From Halanaerobium saccharolyticum (lineage in GTDB: Bacteria; Bacillota; Halanaerobiia; Halanaerobiales; Halanaerobiaceae): DNA of 64,000 bases. The stretch covers positions 98,028 through 162,027 of the forward strand of contig NZ_QLME01000004.1 in assembly GCF_003259895.1 (NCBI RefSeq). Reading direction: 5' to 3'. This document shows, piece by piece, positions 45,518 through 53,555 of this stretch. A program made the translations under genes and the position numbers. The notes beneath the pieces are model-generated. The model was given only the letters and a program-made list of their open reading frames with translations, did not search any database and was not told where the DNA came from. Every line of letters starts with the position of its first letter. Position 1 is the stretch's first letter.

Positions 45518-45577
45518 GTTAACGTTTACGGTAACGTTTCCATTTATAATTATAAAATATTCTGAAAAATAATTCAA
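45518..45577 (-). promoter_or_regulatory. rbs promoter and LacI-type operator
   Basis: Minus strand: -35 TTGAAT (45572-45577), 17-nt spacer, -10 TATAAT (45549-45554), transcription start expected near 45542. Directly downstream, 45518-45540 has AACGTT-TACGGT-AACGTT type symmetry (gttaacgtttacggtaacgtttc), a LacI-family operator placed where bound repressor would block initiation. The only matching regulator nearby is RbsR. Confidence 0.82.
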
Positions 45578-45594
45578 GTGATAATTCTATTGAT

Positions 45595-45638
45595 TTCAGT
45601 TAAAATGTGTCTTCAGTTAAAATGTGTCTTCAGTTAAG
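45595..45638. repeat. 17-bp tandem repeat, about 2.6 copies
   Basis: Unit ttcagttaaaatgtgtc occurs at 45595-45611 and again without change at 45612-45628, with the first nine bases of a third unit at 45629-45637. It lies just upstream of the rbs -35 box (minus-strand sense). A 17-bp period is about one and a half helical turns. May be a slippage duplication or a regulator array; no other copy was noticed. Confidence 0.8.
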
Positions 45639-45740
45639 TTTATCTCTTCCTCAAGCTCAAATTTTAATTTTAAATACTTGAGACGAGGTTATTCTTGATA
45701 ATCTACTTACTAAAACAATTTCTTAAATTATTTTTTAAGA

Positions 45741-45770
45741 AAAATAAAAAACTCCCCGGGGGAGGGGAGT
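45741..45770 (-). terminator. Intrinsic terminator after madM
   Basis: actcccc (45751-45757) pairs with ggggagt (45764-45770); on the minus strand the stem is followed by TTTTTATTTT. Ends the CoA-transferase-madL-madM transcript about 30 nt after the madM stop. Confidence 0.88.
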
Positions 45771-45800
45771 AAAATTATAATCATTTAAAATTTATTTAAA

Positions 45801-46571
45801 TTAAGTTAAGAGGGCTCTAACAATTATAAATCCAATCGAAGGTACTACCAGAGTTCCCAGACCGGTGTAAAAAGTAGCTGTCATTGCACCATAAGGAACT
45901 AATTCTGGATCAGTAGCGGCCAGACCTCCAGCAACACCACTAGTGGTTCCTATTAAACCACCATATACCATGGCTGAAGTTGGGTTATCAAGACCTACAA
46001 TTCCTGCAATAAAAGGAGTAATTATCATGGTTAAAATTGATTTAACCAGACCAGCTGCTACAGAAATAGCAATTACTTCTGAACTAACTCCCAGAGCAGT
46101 CCCTGTAACTGGACCAACAATAAAGGTCACTGCACCAGCTCCAATTGTAGTTACTACTGCTGGATCTGTATAACCTAAAATTACAGCAATTATACTACCG
46201 ACCACAAAAGAGAATGTAACTCCAACTAAAAGAGAAATAACTCCCACAGGTCCTGCTTTCTTTAAATTTTTTAGTTTAACACCATAGGCAGTTGAGATAA
46301 TAGTGTAATCTCGCAGCATACTTCCTCCCAGCAGAGCGATACCGGCCCCACCAAAGATGGAAATATCAGCTAAACCACTGCTGCCTCCAGTAACTCTTCC
46401 TCCAATATAAGATAAAACCAAACCAATTATAATTGCCAGAGCAGAAGCTATTCTTTCTTCTCCCATCATAATTGATATCTTTTTTGTAACAAACATAATT
46501 AATGCAACCAGAGCTATCGAGATAATTAAATGATCTGCTCCGGCAAATAAATTGACGGCATTTGCAAACAA
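45801..46571 (-). CDS. madM: Malonate transporter subunit MadM
   Basis: 256-residue membrane protein with 7-9 helices rich in glycine and small residues: FGGAGIALLGGSMLRDYTIISTAYGV and VYGGLIGTTSGVAGGLAATDPELVPYGAMTATFYTGLG are characteristic MadM stretches. MadL/MadM form a sodium-dependent malonate symporter in Malonomonas. The start is a TTG behind GGAAGTGA. 25 nt after madL; no malonate decarboxylase genes are adjacent. Confidence 0.88.
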   Translation of the reverse strand: MFANAVNLFAGADHLIISIALVALIMFVTKKISIMMGEERIASALAIIIGLVLSYIGGRVTGGSSGLADISIFGGAGIALLGGSMLRDYTIISTAYGVKLKNLKKAGPVGVISLLVGVTFSFVVGSIIAVILGYTDPAVVTTIGAGAVTFIVGPVTGTALGVSSEVIAISVAAGLVKSILTMIITPFIAGIVGLDNPTSAMVYGGLIGTTSGVAGGLAATDPELVPYGAMTATFYTGLGTLVVPSIGFIIVRALLT

Positions 46572-46596
46572 GTTAAAATCACTTCCAATCTAATTT

Positions 46597-46953
46597 TTAT
46601 TTATTTAATTTCGATAATAACGGTACTAAAAACATTGCTCCAATAGTTGTTACTCCACCAGCCAGGATTGCCACTGTTCCACCTCTTATTGCGCCAACAA
46701 CATTTAATCTTGCTGCCATGGCTACAATAATTGGAATATATAGAGCACTTAAAAATCTAATCCCATTTTCTGTTCTGGTCTTAAAATTAAAACCTCTATT
46801 TTCTAAATAATTAACAGTAAGCACCATAAAAAGCATGGCCAGACCAACTCCACCAACATCTCCACCAGTTCCAATAAACTGGCCGAGTAATCTTCCTAAA
46901 AAGGATCCCAGCAGCATAAAGAATGCCACAAATCCCATACCAAGAATCTCCAT
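46597..46953 (-). CDS. madL: Malonate transporter subunit MadL
   Basis: 118-residue membrane protein with about four helices; GSFLGRLLGQFIGTGGDVGGVGLAMLFMVLTVNYLENRG and PIIVAMAARLNVVGAIRGGTVAILAG are the conserved MadL core. Partner of MadM, encoded next to it, in an operon begun by the CoA-transferase. Confidence 0.88.
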   Translation of the reverse strand: MEILGMGFVAFFMLLGSFLGRLLGQFIGTGGDVGGVGLAMLFMVLTVNYLENRGFNFKTRTENGIRFLSALYIPIIVAMAARLNVVGAIRGGTVAILAGGVTTIGAMFLVPLLSKLNK

Positions 46954-46999
46954 TATTTCACTCCTTTATCTAATAAAAACTATTTATTATTTTAAATAA

Positions 47000-48205
47000 T
47001 TAAGAAATTATTCCCTTTTCCCGCATTTTTTTAATCTCTTTGTCACTGAAACCAAGGCTTTCTTTAAGTACTGAATCAGTGTGTTCTCCCATTGCAGGTG
47101 CATGTGTTTTTATTTCACCTGGAGTTTCAGATAAATGGAAAGGAGACCCGGCCACCTTAACTTTACCAACACCTGGCTGTTCTAAATCTACTATCATATC
47201 TCTATATTTCAAGTTTTTATCTTCAACTACTTTATCTACTGTATTAACAGGAGAATAAGGTAGATCATATTCTTCAAAAATATCGGACCACTCTGCAGTA
47301 GTTTTTTCTTTTAATCCCTTAGCCAGAATCGGGATTAATTCACCTTTATTTTCTGCTCTTAAAGGATTTGTCTTAAAACGCTCATCATCTGCTAACTCTG
47401 GCATCTCAATTGCCTGACAGAATTTCTGCCAGAGGTTGTCATTTCCAATTGGAGTTACTATATAGTTATCCTTTGTTTTAAAGGACTGGAAAGGTACAAT
47501 TGTTGGATGAGCTCCACCTAATGGACCGGGGATTTCTCCTGCCATTGTATATCTGGCAATAGCATTTTCTAAAACAGAAACCAATCCATCAACCATTGAC
47601 ATATCTACATGCTGCCCTCTGCCAGTTCTGTCTCTGTAACGAAGAGCACTTAAAATACCAATAACTGCCTGATGTCCTGCCATAATATCACCAATTGAGC
47701 TTCCTACACGGCATGGTTCTCCACCTTCGGGTCCAGTAATACTCATCAAACCACTGTAGGCCTGAGCCACCATGTCATAGGCCGGTTTGCTTGCATATTC
47801 TTCTAAAGCATCATGACCAAAACCACAGATAGAACAATATATAATATCCTCTTTAATTTTCTTAAGTTCTTCGTAAGAAAAACCAAGTTTTTTCATGGTA
47901 GTAGGACGATAATTTTCAACTACCACATCTGCATCACTAATTAGATCTCTTAAAATTTCTTTTCCTTTTTCTTCTTTTAAGTTCAAAACAACACTTTTTT
48001 TATTGCGGTTAATACTGATAAAATATCCACTTCGCTGATCCCCCAGTTCATCCTCAACAAAAGGACCGAACTGTCTGGAATCATCACCATAAGGTGGTTC
48101 TACTTTGATAACCTCTGCACCCAAATCTGCTAAAATCATTGTAGCAAATGGGGCTGCTAAAACATGACTTAAATCTATTACTTTTACTCCGTCTAATGCG
48201 CCCAC
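47000..48205 (-). CDS. Class III (CaiB/BaiF) CoA-transferase
   Basis: 401 residues. KVIDLSHVLAAPFATMILADLGAEVIKVEPPYGDDSR, YFISINRNKKSVVLNLKEEKGKE and the catalytic aspartate in KPAYDMVAQAYSGLMSITG (about residue 160) define family III; GRGQHVDMSMVDGL and a C-terminal GEHTDSVLKESLGFS complete it. Family members move CoA between carboxylates. With madLM in the same operon, the acceptor may be malonate, giving malonyl-CoA; this is inferred from context only. Confidence 0.88.
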   Translation of the reverse strand: MGALDGVKVIDLSHVLAAPFATMILADLGAEVIKVEPPYGDDSRQFGPFVEDELGDQRSGYFISINRNKKSVVLNLKEEKGKEILRDLISDADVVVENYRPTTMKKLGFSYEELKKIKEDIIYCSICGFGHDALEEYASKPAYDMVAQAYSGLMSITGPEGGEPCRVGSSIGDIMAGHQAVIGILSALRYRDRTGRGQHVDMSMVDGLVSVLENAIARYTMAGEIPGPLGGAHPTIVPFQSFKTKDNYIVTPIGNDNLWQKFCQAIEMPELADDERFKTNPLRAENKGELIPILAKGLKEKTTAEWSDIFEEYDLPYSPVNTVDKVVEDKNLKYRDMIVDLEQPGVGKVKVAGSPFHLSETPGEIKTHAPAMGEHTDSVLKESLGFSDKEIKKMREKGIIS

Positions 48206-48256
48206 AAAAAATCTCCTCCTATTATTAAATTAAATCGTTTTTTTAATAAAAAATCA

Positions 48257-48318
48257 AATTCGACCCAGAGTCAAATGACTCATAGTCGAATTATATAATA
48301 TTATAATTAATTTGTCCA
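48257..48318 (-). promoter_or_regulatory. Promoter and overlapping palindrome upstream of the CoA-transferase-madLM operon
   Basis: Minus strand: -35 TGGACA (48313-48318), 17-nt spacer, -10 TATAAT (48290-48295). Immediately downstream, overlapping the -10 edge, a palindrome spans 48257-48292: outer arms ATTCGAC/GTCGAAT and inner arms GAGTCA/TGACTC. It covers the expected start site, so it is either a repressor operator or, since TTTGATTTTTT follows, a weak leader terminator. A malonate-responsive GntR-type regulator would be a natural candidate but none is in the window. Confidence 0.7.
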
Positions 48319-48581
48319 GCTAATTTTATAATTTTAAAGCAAATTAGTGTTTTTAGTAATATTTTAAAGGTTGATGCTTCTAATCCGTCTTAATGACATT
48401 AAAACATTTTGAAAATAATTTTTATTTTCTGTACGTAGATAACCCCGGCATTTAAACCGGGGCTAAACAGAACAGATAGCTGTCCTGGAATTATCTATCC
48501 ATTATAAGATCGGGGGCCTTTACTTAGAGCCCCCGCCTTGTAGTGAAAAATCTTTGGTTTAACAACACAAATCAAATATTA
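48319..48581. other. Hairpin-rich gap after the surface-protein cluster; possible IS200/IS605-type remnant
   Basis: Contains two GC-rich hairpins in otherwise AT-rich DNA: ccccgg-N8-ccgggg (48443-48462) and the ggggggcc/gccccc hairpin of the 45-bp repeat (48506-48550). Short GC hairpins of this kind are typical subterminal structures of IS200/IS605-type elements, and no transposase frame lies between, so this may be a deletion remnant or a non-autonomous element. No gene is seen. Confidence 0.45.
48506..48550 (-). repeat. 45-bp hairpin repeat, copy 1 (downstream edge of the surface cluster)
   Basis: aagatcgggggcc, a 9-nt loop, agcccccgcc, then ttgtagtg and aaaaa. The copy at 56281-56325 has the same stem and flanks in the same orientation but an almost fully different loop, implying that the hairpin itself is conserved. 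It lies 32 nt after the last gene of the surface cluster. No T run follows the stem in either direction, so it is not a standard terminator. Confidence 0.85.
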
Positions 48582-49325
48582 TTAAATACTTGGAGATGCA
48601 GCAACTGTTACGATAACTATAGCTTCATAGTCTCCAGCAGCAACTTGAGATACTTTAGGCATCCAGAGAGCTCCATTTAAGTGGAAGTCTATTGGGCCAT
48701 AACATAATAGTTCATCTGCAAAATCAAGAGTAAAAGTATCATCAAGTCCTGCCGCGGCAGTATTGTGTTCATCTAATAATGGTTGATAAAGAGGGTTATT
48801 AGCAGTTAAACCAGTGTTTCCTACTAATGCTAAATCAGTAGCCCAATCACCATAACCATTTATTTGGTCTGTATCTTGATCAGAAGACACTCTAAATATC
48901 GTTGGAGCATCCATCCAGCCTGTAAAGTCAGCACTAAGTGTAACATCTACTGTGGTATTAGCATCTACCTTAAATAATTCAACTTGCGGAGAAGCACCCT
49001 GCCCTTCCTCAAAATATGCTTCATAAACTTCACCCGAACTTATCCCATTATTCTCAGCATAAGCAATTGCAGAATCCCAGATATCAAGAACACTGTTTCT
49101 GGTAGTATTACCATCACTGATATAAATACCTGGCTGGCCGATAGGAGTATTCTCATTCCCAAATAACCCCTTATAAATATCTGGAGTATCAAACCAAACA
49201 TCATAATAGGGTTCTACGGTAACATTAACAATAACTTCTGCTACTGCAGGTGAAGCAGCTAAACCTACAGCACTAAACCCCGCAACCAATAACATTGCCA
49301 GAACAACAACCAATAATTTCTTCAT
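48582..49325 (-). CDS. Secreted subunit-like protein, paralogue 2 of the surface cluster
   Basis: 247 residues, unknown family. Signal peptide MKKLLVVVLAMLLVAGFSAVGLA (23 residues); no lipobox, no prepilin motif. The mature part is beta-rich, low in Lys/Arg and acidic: VNVTVEPYYDVWFDTP, GQPGIYISDGN, FKVDANTTVDVTLSADFTGW, NGYGDWATDLALVGNTG, PIDFHLNGALWMPK and a last strand AAGDYEAIVIVTVAA. It is strongly similar throughout to the protein at 53556-54302. The final GxYxxxVxVTV strand resembles that of fimbrial or spore-coat-U-type subunits. The start at 49325 follows AAGGAGGG; an extension to 49361 would precede the signal peptide. Function as a fibre or surface-layer subunit is inference. Confidence 0.8.
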   Translation of the reverse strand: MKKLLVVVLAMLLVAGFSAVGLAASPAVAEVIVNVTVEPYYDVWFDTPDIYKGLFGNENTPIGQPGIYISDGNTTRNSVLDIWDSAIAYAENNGISSGEVYEAYFEEGQGASPQVELFKVDANTTVDVTLSADFTGWMDAPTIFRVSSDQDTDQINGYGDWATDLALVGNTGLTANNPLYQPLLDEHNTAAAGLDDTFTLDFADELLCYGPIDFHLNGALWMPKVSQVAAGDYEAIVIVTVAASPSI

Positions 49326-49380
49326 TATCTTCCCTCCTTTCATAAAAGTAGATTTAAACAAGTAATTAAAACATTTAAAT

Positions 49381-50694
49381 TTAAAAACTAAACTGAAGTC
49401 CTAGCCAGTATGCTTTTTCATTTTCTATATCTAGGTTCCAGGTATGTCCCAATAATAAAGCATAATTATTAAAATCATAGGTAAAATCTACTCCGGCAAA
49501 ATCAGATTCAGATAAAGACCTATATTCTAAAGCAAAATTTAAATTTTGACCTAATACAGTCTCAGCTTTTAAATACCAGGTTATTCCATCTCTATCATCT
49601 TCAAAATTATAGGATAAAGGATTAAAACTTGCTGTAAAAATAAAAGGACCTAAGACTACTTTATCCCTTAACTTTAAAGCTACCTCTACCTCATCCTCTT
49701 CCAGTATAATCAATTCAATGCCCATCCATAAGTCGTCATTAAGATGACCTGTAACAGCTACCAAATTACGACCAGTTAGTACTTCATTTATAGTAAAATC
49801 TGTTCTCCATTTAAGTTGATTCTGATAAAATCCAGCTAAAGAAAAACTGTGATTTTTGTCATCATTTTCTTCGACGGCTGTTTTTAAAATTACACTCCCC
49901 TTATTTCTTGTTATTTCAGCAGTAGTAAATATTTTTCCTAATCCGGCCAGACTGCTTGATAAATCAGGCAAAGTCAAAATACCTGCAGGTTTAGCACTTA
50001 GATAAAGAGCAAAATATCTTCTTTCCATTACCCACGAATTTCCCATTATTTTTTTGATTTTCTCACTGCGGGAATCTTCCATAACTCCCAAAAGATAAGG
50101 TGTATTTGGTTTAATCCAGATTTCTGTTTCCAGACCTGTAGGTCCCTGACCAGTTTTTAAATTAATATCTGTAAAAACAGAATCATCTTCTGTAAATGAA
50201 TTTCTGGGATAAAGCTCGAGCTCAAAAACATTTGAATAGATGATTGAATCAACAGATTCTACATCTAAAAATAGTTCTTCCTGAGCTACATACATGGTTG
50301 CTGTATGTCCTGGCGCTACCAGTATTTTCGGTTCTAAAATTAACTCAGTTTTCTCTGCTTCTCTTGCTGCATCAAACAAAATCTCAAAGTTATCACCTAA
50401 AAGTTCTACCAATTGATCACGATAAATAAGATTAAATTCCTGATCAGAATCTTCGAAATAATACTGAAGTCTATCCAAATTAACTTTTGACAAATTTTTT
50501 CTTGTAATATCTATCACCTGTAAACTATAAAGAATGTGATTTATAGATGCTTGTTTTTCTAATTTATGATTTTCAAGATTTGATTTTTCTTCAGAATCAG
50601 TGACAGCAAGAACAGATGCTGAAAATATTAATATAATTAATATTATACTGAAAAAATATCGGACATAGAATAAATATTTTTTATTGTATTCCAC
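49381..50694 (-). CDS. Secretin-like protein with barrel-like C-terminus
   Basis: 437 residues, GTG start behind GGGGGAG. Membrane signal at residues about 10-30. Residues about 45-200 parallel the secretin encoded next to it: AAREAEKTELILEPKILVAPGHTATMYVAQEELFL matches in layout the secretin's ANLRALEQNEQLEIKADPRIIVQNRGTGNLFIGEEQ. From about residue 240 the chain becomes a series of alternating amphipathic strands (SFSLAGFYQNQLKWRTDFTI, FNFALEYRSL-type segments) and ends GLQFSF with a terminal Phe, as outer-membrane beta-barrel proteins do. Likely an outer-membrane partner of the secretin. No known family recognised. Confidence 0.7.
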   Translation of the reverse strand: MEYNKKYLFYVRYFFSIILIILIFSASVLAVTDSEEKSNLENHKLEKQASINHILYSLQVIDITRKNLSKVNLDRLQYYFEDSDQEFNLIYRDQLVELLGDNFEILFDAAREAEKTELILEPKILVAPGHTATMYVAQEELFLDVESVDSIIYSNVFELELYPRNSFTEDDSVFTDINLKTGQGPTGLETEIWIKPNTPYLLGVMEDSRSEKIKKIMGNSWVMERRYFALYLSAKPAGILTLPDLSSSLAGLGKIFTTAEITRNKGSVILKTAVEENDDKNHSFSLAGFYQNQLKWRTDFTINEVLTGRNLVAVTGHLNDDLWMGIELIILEEDEVEVALKLRDKVVLGPFIFTASFNPLSYNFEDDRDGITWYLKAETVLGQNLNFALEYRSLSESDFAGVDFTYDFNNYALLLGHTWNLDIENEKAYWLGLQFSF

Positions 50695-50705
50695 AACAAC
50701 TCCCC

Positions 50706-51890
50706 CTATACTGATGGATTTACTATTTCCGTAGTTATAAAAATAAATAATTCTCTTTCAGTATCTTCATTTGTTTCCTGACGGAATAACCATCTTATGA
50801 GAGGAATATCACCCAGAATTGGAACTTTTCTTACATTGTCTCTTCTATTTTCTATAGTCATTCCTGCCATTACGAGAGTTTCATTGTTTTTAGTATAAAT
50901 AGTAGAAGAAATTTCACTGCGCCTTATTCTCAGCCTCTGATCCATTTCTTCAGTAAAATGGCTGATAGAAGGAGCAATATTTAATTCGATTTCATCATCT
51001 CCAATTATTCTTGGTGAAACCTCGAGAGAAATTCCAACCTCTACTCTTTCCAGCCTGGCAGAAGCATCTTCCGGTTCCAGAATAATAACCTGTTCTTCAC
51101 CAATAAATAGATTACCTGTACCTCGATTTTGTACAATTATTCTGGGGTCAGCTTTTATTTCCAGCTGTTCATTTTGTTCCAGTGCTCTTAAGTTTGCCAG
51201 AATTCTTTCCGGGCTTCCATACCAGGATACCTCTATAGAATCATTATTATAGCTAAACCTGTCTCTATTTTCTTCTGGTGGTATTACTTCACTCAGGTAC
51301 TCAAAAAGATTGGCACCATATTCTTTAACCAGATCTGACGATATTTCTGTTACTACAACTTGAACCTCGATCTGCTGGGGCATAGAATCTATTTTATTTA
51401 CTTCCTCAATAAAGTTTTCAATAATAGTTGGAGTAGCAGTAATTGTTATTTCGTTTCTTTCTTCACTACCTCTTAAAAATGGATCATAAAAAGCTGGTAG
51501 TAGATCTCTTGCTTCTGAAGTAGTAATATACTTTAATTTAATGTTTCTACTTTCTGCCATATGGCGAAAAGCTGGACTTCTGGGATCTGCCATACTAACC
51601 AAATAATAATCATCAAAACGTCTATAAGAATACCCACCACTTAACAAAACCATCTGCAGAGCTTTTTCCAAGCTAACATCTTCTAAGTCAAGAGTTACTA
51701 ATCCCTGAACAGTATCATCAGCAATGATACTTACACCTGACTGCAGCATCAAATCATTAAGAGCCTCTCTAATATCTGTTTCAAAATATAGAGCAGAAAC
51801 TAATAGTTCTTCTTTTTCCTCTGCTGCCGCAATAACAGAAAAAAATAAGAGTAAAGATAACATAAGAACAAATACAGTTTTCAGCTTCAT
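50706..51890 (-). CDS. Short secretin (STN, N1-like and secretin domains)
   Basis: 394 residues. Signal peptide about 1-23; an STN/N0 domain at 30-100 (YFETDIREALNDLMLQSGVSIIADDTVQGLVTLDLEDVSLEKALQMVL, YYLVSMA); an N1-like domain about 110-170 (IKLKYITTSEARDLLP); then the secretin domain with QIEVQVVVTEISSDLVKEYG, VEVGISLEVSPRI, NETLVMAGM and the closing VPILGDIPLIRWLFRQ...ELFIFITTEIV. It should form an outer-membrane pore. No type II secretion, type IV pilus ATPase or prepilin genes are near, so its cargo is probably the secreted proteins of this cluster. The canonical LG after IPxL is replaced by IR. Confidence 0.92.
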   Translation of the reverse strand: MKLKTVFVLMLSLLLFFSVIAAAEEKEELLVSALYFETDIREALNDLMLQSGVSIIADDTVQGLVTLDLEDVSLEKALQMVLLSGGYSYRRFDDYYLVSMADPRSPAFRHMAESRNIKLKYITTSEARDLLPAFYDPFLRGSEERNEITITATPTIIENFIEEVNKIDSMPQQIEVQVVVTEISSDLVKEYGANLFEYLSEVIPPEENRDRFSYNNDSIEVSWYGSPERILANLRALEQNEQLEIKADPRIIVQNRGTGNLFIGEEQVIILEPEDASARLERVEVGISLEVSPRIIGDDEIELNIAPSISHFTEEMDQRLRIRRSEISSTIYTKNNETLVMAGMTIENRRDNVRKVPILGDIPLIRWLFRQETNEDTERELFIFITTEIVNPSV

Positions 51891-51904
51891 AACTTTACCC
51901 CTTC

Positions 51905-53425
51905 CTATTCGATGACAACGGTTTGACTTACAGTATCAATTTCCTGATTTTGATTTGAGATTACAACTTCTGCAGTATAAGTTCCTGCTTCTAGTTCAGC
52001 TGTTCTAGCAGTCATAGTAGTTTTTTCTTCAGGTAGAAGCTGAATTTTTCCTTCTGGTAATTTCAAATTAATTGTTTCTACTGTAACATTTTCATCATCT
52101 ATCAAACGCATACTTGCCCGGGGAATTATATGAACCGGACTTGAATTTTTAAAATCTAAAGTAAAAGTCTGTACTTCTTCTATTTTTTCAAAAACAAATT
52201 CTTCAATATTCAGACTGTACTCCCATTCTTCTCCAATTAATATTTCTAAATCTATGGTTTGAGTTTCAATTTCTTTTTCATTTTCATCGACTACAGCAAG
52301 TTCTAATTGTCCATAATAACCACCAGCTGCAGCATCTCTAGGAGATCTGAAAATAAAGACTACTCTTTCTGAGTTTCTACTCTGTAATTCTAATTCTTCT
52401 TCTCCCCGCAGCTGTAATTCTCCTAAATTAAATATAGAATAGATATTGTTTTCTACTACTTCTTTTCTTCTGATTTTTATTTTATAGTTTTGGTTAGAAA
52501 TATTATTAAGATCTATTACCTGAGTAACAGGAGATCCTGCCCGGATTTCTTCTGCAATTAGCTCAGGTTCTATAGAAAGATGTCGTACTTCACCAGATTT
52601 TCTTAACTCTTCTTCCAGATTAATCTCTTTTCTTTCCACTAACTGTCGATTATTTCCATAGCGTAAGAAAATCTGTAAATTATATTTTCCTGGAAACATT
52701 GGCTGACTTAGATCAGCCTGAAAACTGACTTCACTCTCAGGATATATTCTGGTCTCAAGATTATTAGCTCTGGCAGCAGCCTCACTTACCAAATTTAATC
52801 TTTCAATCAATCTATTGTTTTCATCTCTAACTGTAGCCTCTGCACCTGCATTAAAATGCAGAGAAGAAGAGTTTTTAATATGAGCTACTACCTGGGGGTT
52901 CCCCTCTTTATTTTTATTTAATTCTAATTTTGTAATTTCAGCTCTGGCTCTCTGACCAGGACGATCTATATTTATATTAATTCGGACCGCATATCTTACC
53001 TGAAAATTAAAAAAGTCTGGATTGGCAATTTGGCCACCAGCCACCTGTTCTATCATAATCACCGCTGTATGTGATCCAGCTGCATCATAGGGAACACTTA
53101 TCTGTCCCTGTACTACCTGTTCCTGATTTGGAGGGACCACAACTTCTGTCTGTTCCAGTTCTATCCAGTTTAACGCTAAATGTTGGGCAGGATCCCCTAC
53201 CTCATAACCTAATCCACCACTAAGGTTTTGAATCGGATGATACGGTATTAAAGCAACAGTTTCTCTGCTGCTGCCCGGAGTTAATAATAATTCGAAATCG
53301 GCAGTATCTCCTGGTTTCAAATCAAAATTTAGAACCAGAGGTCTGACTCCCGCTGCAGTTCCTGCAGCAGAAAAAACAAATATAAAAAGACTGAGTAACA
53401 AAAATAAAGTTACTTTTTTAAACAT
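51905..53425 (-). CDS. Secreted multi-domain beta-sandwich protein, chaperone-like
   Basis: 506 residues, signal peptide of about 27. No family identified with confidence. The first 150 mature residues (VRPLVLNFDLKPGDTADFELLLTPGSSRETVALIPYHPIQN...VVPPNQEQVVQGQISVPYDAAGSHTAVIMIE) have the run of motifs of periplasmic fimbrial-chaperone or DUF916-like domains, in which secreted beta strands are capped. Three further Ig-like domains follow, about 170-270, 280-390 and 395-506. It sits between a subunit-like gene and the secretin. The start at 53425 has AGGTGG upstream. Role in folding or carrying the subunits is inference. Confidence 0.65.
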   Translation of the reverse strand: MFKKVTLFLLLSLFIFVFSAAGTAAGVRPLVLNFDLKPGDTADFELLLTPGSSRETVALIPYHPIQNLSGGLGYEVGDPAQHLALNWIELEQTEVVVPPNQEQVVQGQISVPYDAAGSHTAVIMIEQVAGGQIANPDFFNFQVRYAVRININIDRPGQRARAEITKLELNKNKEGNPQVVAHIKNSSSLHFNAGAEATVRDENNRLIERLNLVSEAAARANNLETRIYPESEVSFQADLSQPMFPGKYNLQIFLRYGNNRQLVERKEINLEEELRKSGEVRHLSIEPELIAEEIRAGSPVTQVIDLNNISNQNYKIKIRRKEVVENNIYSIFNLGELQLRGEEELELQSRNSERVVFIFRSPRDAAAGGYYGQLELAVVDENEKEIETQTIDLEILIGEEWEYSLNIEEFVFEKIEEVQTFTLDFKNSSPVHIIPRASMRLIDDENVTVETINLKLPEGKIQLLPEEKTTMTARTAELEAGTYTAEVVISNQNQEIDTVSQTVVIE

Positions 53426-53473
53426 TTTTTCCACCTTCTTCTTTATTTTGTTTCATTCTGTTTAATTAATTTA

Positions 53474-53514
53474 GGAAAAAAAGGAGAGAAAACCTCTAGT
53501 GAAGTATCTCTCCT
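53474..53514 (-). terminator. Intrinsic terminator after the main subunit-like gene
   Basis: aggagaga (53482-53489) pairs with tctctcct (53507-53514), and on the minus strand eight T follow. It lies 40 nt after the stop at 53556, so most transcripts probably end here and the downstream chaperone-secretin genes are expressed less or from read-through. Confidence 0.88.
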
Positions 53515-53555
53515 GATTTATTTAATTTATAAAACTAATTAAAACAAGTAGTTAA

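Larger units (their letters stand above)
45424..45800. other. 377-nt region between rbsR and madM
   Basis: Contains the rbs promoter/operator, the 17-bp tandem repeat at 45595-45638 and the madM terminator, each listed separately. A further weak inverted repeat, tcttaaa/tttaaga (45721-45740), lies next to the terminator. No additional gene or RNA is visible. Confidence 0.6.

Noticed and set aside
45595..45638. Minimal CRISPR-like array
   Set aside because: Units are contiguous with no spacers and only 17 bp; it is a simple tandem repeat and no cas genes are near.
48319..48581. Complete insertion sequence
   Set aside because: Only hairpins resembling IS200/IS605 ends are seen; no transposase or TnpB frame is present.
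50706..51890. Part of a type II secretion or type IV pilus locus
   Set aside because: No pilin with a prepilin motif, no ATPase, inner-membrane platform or prepilin peptidase gene is in the neighbourhood.
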